A DNA stretch of 64,000 nt, taken from Parenemella sanctibonifatiensis. Its GTDB lineage: Bacteria; Actinomycetota; Actinomycetes; Propionibacteriales; Propionibacteriaceae. A program made the translations under genes and the position numbers. This document shows, piece by piece, positions 57,824 to 64,000 of the stretch; position 1 is the first letter of the stretch; every line of letters starts with the position of its first letter. The DNA lies in contig NZ_NMVJ01000011.1 of assembly GCF_002250565.1 (NCBI RefSeq), positions 124,001 through 188,000 on the forward strand, given 5' to 3'. Under the pieces are notes generated by a model. That model was given only the letters and a program-made list of their open reading frames with translations, made no database searches and was not told the origin of the DNA.

Positions 57824-58738
57824 TCACAGGCGGGCGATGAGGACCCCGGCGAGCAGCCCCACGGCGTACACGAGCTCCCCGATCCCGACCAACTTCAGCA
57901 CCTTGATGAGGTCGCCCGGGGCGGAATTGTCGTCCAACACCCGCAGCACCGGGCCCACCAGGAAGACCAGCGACACCAGCGCCAGCAGCGCCCACCAGGT
58001 CGTGAACACCGCGGTCAGCACGGCGGCGATGACCGCCGCTGCGACCAGCCCCACGAAGAGTGCCTTGGTGCCGCTGGGGCCCAACCGAACCGCGAGCGTA
58101 CGCTTCCCGGCTTCCCGGTCGCCGGCCAGATCGCGCAGGTTGTTGGTGACCAAGATCGCGCAGGCCAGCGCCCCGATGCCGACAGCGGCGGTCCAGGCCG
58201 CCGGCGGCGCCGCGAGCGCCTGCACCCAGGTGGTGCCGACCACGGCCACCAAACCGAAGAAGACGAAGACGAACAGTTCGCCCAGGCCGTAGTAGCCGTA
58301 GGGGTGTTTCCCGCCGGTGTAGAACCAGGCCGCCAGCAGCGCTGCCACGCCGACCGCCAGCATCCACCACTGCGCAGTCAGGACCACCAGCGCCAGGCCG
58401 GCGGCCGCGCCGATCCCGAAACACACCATGGCTGCGGTGAGCACGGCGCGGGGCCGGGCCCGCCCCGACCCGACCAGTCGCATCGGGCCGACCCGGTCCT
58501 CGTCGGTGCCGCGGATCCCGTCGGAGTAGTCGTTGGCGAAGTTGACGCCGATCTGGAGGGCAACCGCCACCAGCAGTGCCAGCAGCGCGTGCAGCCAGTC
58601 GAAGCCGTCGATCGCGAGCGCTACCGCGGTGCCGGCGGCGACCGGGGAGAAGGCGGCCGGCAGCGTACGCGGTCGGGCCCCCTCGACCCAGTCAGCCAGG
58701 CTGGCAGCGCTGGGGCTGGTCGAGGTGGTGGCGGTCAC
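57824..58738 (-). CDS. menA: 1,4-dihydroxy-2-naphthoate polyprenyltransferase
   Basis: MenA attaches the polyprenyl chain to DHNA in the membrane. It belongs to the UbiA family with 304 residues and about eight TM helices: WVEGARPRTLPAAFSPVAAG at the start, NFANDYSDGIRGTDEDR near 65-81 (first Asp-rich Mg/diphosphate site) and NNLRDLAGDREAGKRTLAVR near 186-205 (second site). GTG 58738 overlaps the menE stop (58735-58737). The longer upstream frame lies inside menE and is rejected. It completes the menaquinone side chain after MenE. Confidence 0.93.
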   Translation of the reverse strand: MTATTSTSPSAASLADWVEGARPRTLPAAFSPVAAGTAVALAIDGFDWLHALLALLVAVALQIGVNFANDYSDGIRGTDEDRVGPMRLVGSGRARPRAVLTAAMVCFGIGAAAGLALVVLTAQWWMLAVGVAALLAAWFYTGGKHPYGYYGLGELFVFVFFGLVAVVGTTWVQALAAPPAAWTAAVGIGALACAILVTNNLRDLAGDREAGKRTLAVRLGPSGTKALFVGLVAAAVIAAVLTAVFTTWWALLALVSLVFLVGPVLRVLDDNSAPGDLIKVLKLVGIGELVYAVGLLAGVLIARL

Positions 58739-59853
58739 GACGCCACCACCTCGGTGTCCAGGTCGGACCAGTTTTCGGTGAGCCACATCCGGTCGACCTT
58801 GCCCGGTCCGGTCTCGGGCAGCGGATCCACCCGGGCCAGCTCGCGCGGCAGCGACACCTTGGGAAGGTCGGACAGCCGCTTGCGCAGGGTGGTGAGGTCG
58901 ACCACCGAATTGGTCGCGGCAACGATGCGTACGCCCCACTCAGCATCGGGCAGGCCGAGGATGACGATGGTGCCGTCCGGAACGGCGCGGGCGGCACGTT
59001 CCTCCACCGAGGCCAGGTCGACATTGACGCCGCCGGTGATCACCACCGAATCGGCACGACCCGACACCCGAAGCCGCCCGTTCTCGAAGGTGCCACGGTC
59101 CTGGGTCTGGAATCGGCCCTCCACCAGGGCCGCCCGGGTGAGGTCGCTGCGTCCCCGGTAGCCGCGGAACAACATCGGCCCGGCAATGGTGATCTGACCG
59201 TGTTCATCGATGGCCGGGTCGACGCCGCGCAATGGCTCGCCGTCATAGACGCAGCCGCCGCAGGTCTCGCTCATCCCGTAGGTCGTCACCACCGAGATGT
59301 CGTGGGCGCGGGCGCGGGCCAGGACGTTTTCGTCAATCCGCTGTCCGCCGACCAGCACAGCGTCGAACTGGGCAAGCCGCTCGATGATCGCGGGCTGTCC
59401 CAGCGCTCGGTGCAGCTGGGTCGGCACGATCGAGAGGTAGTTGCGTTCCTCGCGTACCGGCTTGAGCCGCGACAGGTCGCTGCGGGTGAGGATCGGGTCA
59501 TTGCCGGCATGGATGGCCCGGGCCAGCACCATCAGGCCGGCGATGTGATGGGTCGGCAGCGCGAGATGCCAGTGGCCGACTCCGCCGAGTCGTTCATGGG
59601 TCGCGGTCGCCGAGGCCGTGATGGCGCTGGTGGTGAGGAGGACGCCTTTGGGTGAGCCGGTTGACCCGGAGGTCGGCAGGACGACGACGGCTTCGGGATC
59701 CTCCAAGGGCAACTCCGGAGAAGCCATCGCCTCGATGGCGGCGGCCTCGTCGCGGTCCTCGGGCAGTGGCACCATCGGGATGCCGGCTCCCAGCGCAGTG
59801 ACGAGCGCGGTCAGATGATCCTCCGGTGCCGCCAGCCGTAGATGCTCAGCCAT
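58735..59853 (-). CDS. menE: o-Succinylbenzoate-CoA ligase
   Basis: An adenylating enzyme that activates OSB as its CoA thioester. Seen: VVVLPTSGSTGSPKGVLLTT near 58-77 (P-loop A3), YGMSETCGGCVYDG near 188 (A5) and a C-terminal GRADSVVITGGVNVDLASVE near 265-284 (A8). 372 residues fits the short MenE of actinobacteria. ATG 59853 follows AGGTGG by 5 nt; ATG 59862 is the alternative. Co-transcribed with menA; divergent from menC-menD. Confidence 0.92.
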   Translation of the reverse strand: MAEHLRLAAPEDHLTALVTALGAGIPMVPLPEDRDEAAAIEAMASPELPLEDPEAVVVLPTSGSTGSPKGVLLTTSAITASATATHERLGGVGHWHLALPTHHIAGLMVLARAIHAGNDPILTRSDLSRLKPVREERNYLSIVPTQLHRALGQPAIIERLAQFDAVLVGGQRIDENVLARARAHDISVVTTYGMSETCGGCVYDGEPLRGVDPAIDEHGQITIAGPMLFRGYRGRSDLTRAALVEGRFQTQDRGTFENGRLRVSGRADSVVITGGVNVDLASVEERAARAVPDGTIVILGLPDAEWGVRIVAATNSVVDLTTLRKRLSDLPKVSLPRELARVDPLPETGPGKVDRMWLTENWSDLDTEVVAS

Positions 59854-59993
59854 GCCATCCACCTGTTCGATCGAGTTCTCGGGTGGTCGGCTCGCTGATG
59901 AGCCAGACCTGGGGCCACTCTAGTGCGGCCGTGCCGCGGACGGCGCGAGGTAGGCGTGCGCGTGCCGAGCCCCTGTCAGCGGCCCCGCAGCCC

Positions 59994-59999
59994 TACGCT
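59994..59999 (+). promoter_or_regulatory. -10-like hexamer of menC
   Basis: TACGCT, 6 nt before ATG 60006. Confidence 0.55.
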
Positions 60000-60005
60000 G
60001 AGGGG

Positions 60006-61022
60006 ATGGATTGGCCCACTTTGCGCCTGCCGCAGCGGCTGCAGGAAACCGTGCCAAGCGCGCGTGCGCTGGCGTACCGCATCCCGATGCAGACCACCTT
60101 TCGTGGCCTCACCCATCGCGAGGGAGTCCTGATCCAGGGCGCGGCGGGATGGGCGGAGTGGAGCCCATTCCTCGAGTACGGGCCGGCTGAGGCGGTGACC
60201 TGGTGGCGGGCAGCGGCCGAGGCCGCCACGTTGGGCCTACCGGAGCCGCGTCGCAGCAGAGTCGAGGTGAACTGCACGGTCCCAGCGCTCGGGCCCGAGG
60301 AGGCGTACGCGTTGGTGGCCAGGTCTGGCTGCCGCACCGCCAAGGTCAAGGTCGCCGAACCGGGTCAGAGCTTCGGTGAGGACCGGGACCGTGTGGAGGC
60401 GGTCCGGGAGGCGCTGCCCGATGGACAGGTCCGGATCGACGCGAACGGCGCCTGGAGCGTCGATGAGGCGGTCAGCCACTTGGCCGATCTCGCGAGTTAC
60501 GAGCTGGAGTATGCCGAGCAGCCATGTGGCTCGACAGAGGAGTTGGCCGAGCTGCGGCGGGCGTTGGCGAGGCGGGGGATCGAGGTGCCGATCGCGGCGG
60601 ACGAGTCGATCCGGCGCAGCGGCGACCCGGAACGGGTGGTGGCGTTGGAGGCCGCCGACCTGGCGGTCATCAAGGTGCAGCCGCTGGGCGGCGTACGCGC
60701 CTGCCTGGAATTGGTTGAACGGCTCGGCCTGCCGGTGGTGGTCTCCAGCGCTGTCGAGACCTCGGTCGGGATCCGCGCCGGAGTGGCGTTGGCGGCGGCG
60801 CTGCCGGAGTTGCGGTATGCCTGCGGACTCAACACGGTGCCGCTGCTGGCGACCGATGTCGCCCTCAGCCCGTTGGAGGCAACCGACGGGGCGATCGCCG
60901 TGGCCGATCTGGTCCTGTCGGAGGAACGGTTGGCCCAGGTGGCGGCACCGTTGGATCGTCAGGAGGCGTGGCAGGTGCGGCTGGAAGAGCTCGATCGTCA
61001 CCTCGCGGAGGAGGCCGCATGA
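60006..61022 (+). CDS. menC: o-Succinylbenzoate synthase
   Basis: An enolase-superfamily dehydratase that turns SHCHC into OSB. The catalytic set is visible: KVKVAEPG near 112 (KxK acid/base), RIDANGAW near 143 (Asp ligand), LEYAEQPC near 166 (Glu ligand), IAADESI near 195 (Asp ligand) and AVIKVQPLGG near 219 (second Lys). 338 residues, the actinobacterial type. Leaderless start. ATG of menD overlaps its stop. Confidence 0.92.
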   Translation: MDWPTLRLPQRLQETVPSARALAYRIPMQTTFRGLTHREGVLIQGAAGWAEWSPFLEYGPAEAVTWWRAAAEAATLGLPEPRRSRVEVNCTVPALGPEEAYALVARSGCRTAKVKVAEPGQSFGEDRDRVEAVREALPDGQVRIDANGAWSVDEAVSHLADLASYELEYAEQPCGSTEELAELRRALARRGIEVPIAADESIRRSGDPERVVALEAADLAVIKVQPLGGVRACLELVERLGLPVVVSSAVETSVGIRAGVALAAALPELRYACGLNTVPLLATDVALSPLEATDGAIAVADLVLSEERLAQVAAPLDRQEAWQVRLEELDRHLAEEAA

Positions 61023-62641
61023 GCGCAGCAGAGGTGGCCAGGCGGGTGGTTGCCCGGCTGCTGGCGCAAGGTTTGGAACACCTGGTGGTGGCACCAGGGT
61101 CACGCAGCGGCGGTCTGGCGCTGGCTGCAGCCGCGGCGGAGTCGGCGGGTCGGGCCCGGCTGAGCGTACGCCTGGACGAACGCGATGCCGGCTTCTTCGC
61201 GGTCGGTGCGGCGCGGGCCGGTGGCGCTCCGGTGGCCGTGGTGACGACCTCGGGGACGGCGGTCGGCAACCTGTTGCCGGCGGTGATGGAGGCTGCTCAC
61301 GCCGGCGTGCCGCTGGTGCTGGTGACCGCGGACCGGCCGCTGGTCGATCATGAGTCCGGCGCCAACCAAACCACCCGTCAGTCGGGGATCTTCGCGCGCT
61401 TCGTACGCGGGGAGGCCACGTTGCCCGACACCGCCGATGCGGCAGCCGTGGACCACCACGTGACCCGGTTGGTGGCGCTCGCGGCTGGGACGCGGACCTC
61501 CCAGCCGGGACCGGTGCAACTGAATCTGGCGTTGGCGATGCCGCTCTTCGAGGACGGTCCGCTGGACCCGCCGGAGCTGGCGGCACGGATGGTTTCGGGC
61601 GCCGGTCAGCCCGCCCCGGTCGAGCTGCCGCTGGGCAAGGCCACGGTGATCGTGGCCGGTGACGGGCCGCCGGCGGTGGGGGCCGCGGCAGCGGAGCTGG
61701 CCGCTGTGACCGGTTGGCCGCTGCTGGCTGAGCCGACCAGCAATGCCCGACACTCGGCGGCTGCGGTTGGGGCATACCGGCTGCTGCTCGGTGCCGGCGC
61801 CGGTGCGGAGATTGAGCGAGTGGTGGTGTTGGGCCGGCCGACGCTGTCCCGTCCGGTGTCGGCGCTGCTGGCGCGGCCCGATGTCGAACTGGTGGTCGTC
61901 ACGGGTGCCGCCGAATGGAGCGACCCCGGGCATCGCGCCTCGGTGGTGGCCAGCGGTGTGGTTGCCGAGGCCGATCCGGCGGCGCTGGGGGAGCAGTGGC
62001 GTGCCTGGGATCGGGAGTGGCAGGAGCGGCGCGGCGAGGCGGTCGACCCGGGGTCGGGTATCGCGCTGGCAGATGCGCTGTGGCGGGGACTGCCGGCCGG
62101 GGCGCGGCTGGTGGTCGGCTCGTCCAACCCGATCCGTGACCTCGACCTGGCGGGTCGACGGGAGGGTGCGTTGGCGGCGTACGCCAATCGTGGCTTGGCG
62201 GGGATCGACGGTGTGGTCGCGACTGCGGCAGGCGTGGCAGCGTCCGAGGGCGCCGGCCTCGGCACGCATCTGGTGGTGGGGGATCTGAGCCTGCTGCACA
62301 GCAGCGGCGGCCTGTGGCTCAACCCGCACGAGGGACGGCCCCGACTGCGGATCTGGCTCTTCGACGACGACGGAGGGTCCATCTTCCACGGCCTCGAGCA
62401 GGGCGCCGACGCGTACGCAGCGCACTTCGAACGGGTCTTCGGTACGCCCCACGGCGCCGATCTGCTCGGGCTTGCCGCCAGCCTCGGCTGGGCCGCCCGG
62501 ACGGCGGAGCCCGAGGAGGTGGCCGCGATGGCGGCGACGCCGGTGTCGGGCCCGGAACTGGTCCGCATCCCGCTTGGACGCGCCGACCGGCGCGCGGAGG
62601 CCAGGCGGCTGGCGGACCTGGCCGCCGACGTGCTGGGCTGA
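61019..62641 (+). CDS. menD: SEPHCHC synthase
   Basis: A thiamin-diphosphate enzyme that joins isochorismate and 2-oxoglutarate, the first committed menaquinone step. Seen: LVVAPGSRSGGLALAAA near 24-40, LDERDAGFFAVGAARAGG near 53-70 (catalytic Glu region), VTTSGTAVGNLLPAVMEAAH near 79 and, near 429, GDLSLLHSSGGL with the ThDP-binding GDxS/LH motif. 540 residues. Coupled to menC through ATGA. Confidence 0.93.
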   Translation: MSAAEVARRVVARLLAQGLEHLVVAPGSRSGGLALAAAAAESAGRARLSVRLDERDAGFFAVGAARAGGAPVAVVTTSGTAVGNLLPAVMEAAHAGVPLVLVTADRPLVDHESGANQTTRQSGIFARFVRGEATLPDTADAAAVDHHVTRLVALAAGTRTSQPGPVQLNLALAMPLFEDGPLDPPELAARMVSGAGQPAPVELPLGKATVIVAGDGPPAVGAAAAELAAVTGWPLLAEPTSNARHSAAAVGAYRLLLGAGAGAEIERVVVLGRPTLSRPVSALLARPDVELVVVTGAAEWSDPGHRASVVASGVVAEADPAALGEQWRAWDREWQERRGEAVDPGSGIALADALWRGLPAGARLVVGSSNPIRDLDLAGRREGALAAYANRGLAGIDGVVATAAGVAASEGAGLGTHLVVGDLSLLHSSGGLWLNPHEGRPRLRIWLFDDDGGSIFHGLEQGADAYAAHFERVFGTPHGADLLGLAASLGWAARTAEPEEVAAMAATPVSGPELVRIPLGRADRRAEARRLADLAADVLG

Positions 62642-62760
62642 GCCCGGCGCACGCGCCGACCGGCACGGCTTGGCGGTCGCCGTTGGTGGGGTGCCGGTTG
62701 GGGTCCCCGACGCAGCAACGAGGGTGTGGTGGCTGTGGTGGCTGGCAGCCGCGGCGCCCG

Positions 62761-62795
62761 TGTGCGCAACTGCAGGATGCTGTAGTTGTGCAGGT
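62761..62795 (-). repeat. Family A hairpin, copy 7
   Basis: Left arm TGCGCAACTGCAG and consensus right arm CTGTAGTTGTGCAGGT pair through two G-T wobbles around GATG. Confidence 0.8.
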
Positions 62796-62810
62796 CAAAC
62801 CGCGCGAATC

Positions 62811-62846
62811 ACCTGCGCAGCCCCAGCATCCTGTAGTTGTGCAGGT
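62811..62846 (-). repeat. Family A hairpin, copy 8
   Basis: ACCTGCGCAGCCCCAG and CTGTAGTTGTGCAGGT; the left arm has drifted. It starts 50 bp after copy 7. Confidence 0.75.
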
Positions 62847-62869
62847 CGTCGCCGTGGCCCAGGGGCCAC

Positions 62870-62895
62870 GAAAGCTCAACTTGTTGAGGTTCCGT
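62870..62895. repeat. Family B palindrome, copy 4
   Basis: Core GCTCAACTTGTTGAGG (62874-62889), flanked by CGAAA and TTCCG. The gap 62642-63001 holds copies 7, 8 and this one and no gene. Confidence 0.75.
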
Positions 62896-62989
62896 CGGAG
62901 CCCCCGGTGCACGCCGGCAGCACGATTCGGCGCCCAGGCGGACCGCGGCTTGAACAGCGGGACGAGTCTCACGAGCCGACGGGGCTTCG

Positions 62990-62995
62990 TAGGCT
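62990..62995 (+). promoter_or_regulatory. -10-like hexamer of the permease gene
   Basis: TAGGCT, 6 nt before GTG 63002. Confidence 0.6.
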
Positions 62996-63001
62996 GCGGC
63001 G

Positions 63002-64000
63002 GTGAACGAACCCCTCCTTGTCCTGCTCGCAGGGCTTCCGTTGCTTGCGGTCATGGCCGCACTGGTGGCGCGGCAGACCGCGCTGCGGACCGCCGTCCTC
63101 GGCTCGATGCTGGCGGTGGTGATTGCGTTGGGGCCGTTCGAGTTGCCGCTGACGGGGCTCGGGGAGGCGGCGCTGGAGTGGTGGCCGCTGGTGCTCGAGG
63201 TGGTCCTCATCATCGCCGGCGGCCTGGTGTTTGCCGAGGTCGGCAAACTGACCGGCGCCCAGGACGAACTGTCCGGCTGGATCAGCCGCACGCTGGGCAC
63301 CGGCGTCGCGCCCGCGCTGGCGATCGTGCACGGCGTCACCCCGATGACCGAGTCGCTGATGGGCTTCGGCATCGGCGTGGTGCTCGCCGTCCCGCTGCTC
63401 GTGGCGCTGGGACTGACGCGGCGTACCGCCGCCATCCTGGGCCTGTTGGGTCTGTGCGTGGTGCCCTGGGGATCGATGGGGCCCGGCACTCTGGTGGCGT
63501 CCCAGCTCAGCGGGCTGGGGATGGACGAACTCGGCGTCGCCTCGGCCGTGGCCAACGCGCCGGTGCCGATCGCGGCGGGGCTGGCCGCCGCCGTGCTGGT
63601 CACCGAGCGCGGTCACCGGGCTCCGGCGTGTTGGGCGGCCGTCGGCTCCGGCCTGGTGCTGAGTGTCAGCCTGCTGCTCGCCAACATCGCCTTCGGCACC
63701 GCCCCGGCTGGAGCGCTGGCCGGCATGGTGACCCTCGGCGTACACGTGCTCGCCAGCCGACTGCGGGGCGGCCAGCCGCGGTGGTCCCGCAAGCTGGGGA
63801 CGGCGCTGCTCGGGTACGCCGTCATCATCGGCGGCGTGCTGGTGACCGGCACCATCGTGCGGACGATCGGCCTCTCGGAGACCTCGTGGCGCTATCTGGG
63901 GTCACCGGCGGTGTGGTTGATCATCGCCACCGTCGTGGCGGCGCGGGGCCGCGGCGCGGTGTTGAAGCCGGCGATCGTCGCGACCCGCAAGTCGGCGGTG
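63002..64000 (+). CDS. L-lactate permease-family transporter, 3' end cut off by the window
   Basis: The frame is open from GTG 63002 to the window edge (333 codons). It begins NEPLLVLLAGLPLLAVMAAL and contains many TM helices. VHGVTPMTESLMGFGIGVVL near 112 and PWGSMGPGTLVASQLSGLG near 157, then NAPVPIAAGLAAAVL near 181, follow the LctP/GlcA family (proton-coupled lactate or glycolate uptake), though MGFGIGVV replaces the usual FGAP-type text, so the substrate may differ. Lactate use would fit propionic-type metabolism. The full protein should be about 500-550 residues. Leaderless start. Confidence 0.8.
   Translation, partial: MNEPLLVLLAGLPLLAVMAALVARQTALRTAVLGSMLAVVIALGPFELPLTGLGEAALEWWPLVLEVVLIIAGGLVFAEVGKLTGAQDELSGWISRTLGTGVAPALAIVHGVTPMTESLMGFGIGVVLAVPLLVALGLTRRTAAILGLLGLCVVPWGSMGPGTLVASQLSGLGMDELGVASAVANAPVPIAAGLAAAVLVTERGHRAPACWAAVGSGLVLSVSLLLANIAFGTAPAGALAGMVTLGVHVLASRLRGGQPRWSRKLGTALLGYAVIIGGVLVTGTIVRTIGLSETSWRYLGSPAVWLIIATVVAARGRGAVLKPAIVATRKSAV

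Noticed and set aside
1-64000. Insertion sequences, transposases, toxin-antitoxin or defence systems
   Set aside because: I looked for transposase, integrase, methylase, nuclease and toxin motifs on both strands and found none; the SNF2 protein has no defence-type neighbours.

Overview
The window is a 64 kb piece of a high-GC Gram-positive chromosome, most likely an actinobacterium of the Propionibacteriaceae/Nocardioidaceae type. This rests on base composition, the menaquinone (not ubiquinone) pathway, small PurL with separate PurS and PurQ functions, a DUF3073 protein, flotillin/NfeD, and many leaderless genes whose -10-like hexamer sits 6-8 nt before an ATG or GTG. The lineage is an inference from gene content, not a computed placement.

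Layout. 0-2.7 kb: purD (cut by the left edge) and purB. 2.7-6.0 kb: lipid-kinase-like protein, DUF2207-type membrane protein and a LysR regulator, all on the minus strand. 6.0-7.9 kb: purC fused in frame to purS, then purQ. 8-10.6 kb: aminopeptidase N. 10.7-21.1 kb: a carbohydrate region (heparinase II/III-like protein, BadF-type sugar kinase, mannitol/uronate dehydrogenase, esterase, Tat-lipoprotein sugar-binding protein), interrupted at 12.9-14.7 kb by small unknown membrane genes and a frameshifted LGFP-repeat remnant. 21.2-30.5 kb: purL, peptidase M20, SGNH hydrolase, VIT transporter, purF and purM. 30.6-37 kb: DUF3073, an alpha/beta hydrolase, NDH-2, fructosamine kinase and a giant duplicated GT-C membrane protein. 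37.1-40.5 kb: tRNA-Asp, tRNA-Phe, tRNA-Glu and tRNA-Lys around a secreted SH3 cell-wall protein, a small zincin and a membrane-anchored GroEL-apical-like protein. 40.4-52 kb: glycosyltransferase, SNF2 helicase, flavin monooxygenase, phage-type lysozyme, P-loop kinase, ceramidase-like hydrolase, SIS protein, NfeD and flotillin. 52.5-57.7 kb: sugar ABC transporter, MFS exporter and MarR regulator. 57.8-62.6 kb: menA-menE and the divergent menC-menD. 63-64 kb: a lactate-permease-family transporter cut by the right edge.

How parts work together. Seven purine-biosynthesis functions needed for AIR/SAICAR/AMP formation lie on the plus strand over 30 kb, but as short separate blocks with their own promoters. 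The men genes supply the quinone that NDH-2 reduces. The sugar region encodes binding, ester removal, oxidoreduction and phosphorylation of an unidentified, possibly uronate-containing, carbohydrate.

The most unusual signals are a two-family composite palindromic repeat (two 35-bp hairpins about 16 bp apart plus a short CTCAAC/GTTGAG hairpin) at three intergenic loci with solo copies elsewhere; the purC-purS fusion that keeps an internal purS promoter; a CCA-less tRNA-Lys abutting a start codon; a membrane-anchored GroEL apical-like domain; and strong enrichment of the palindrome CGTACG.
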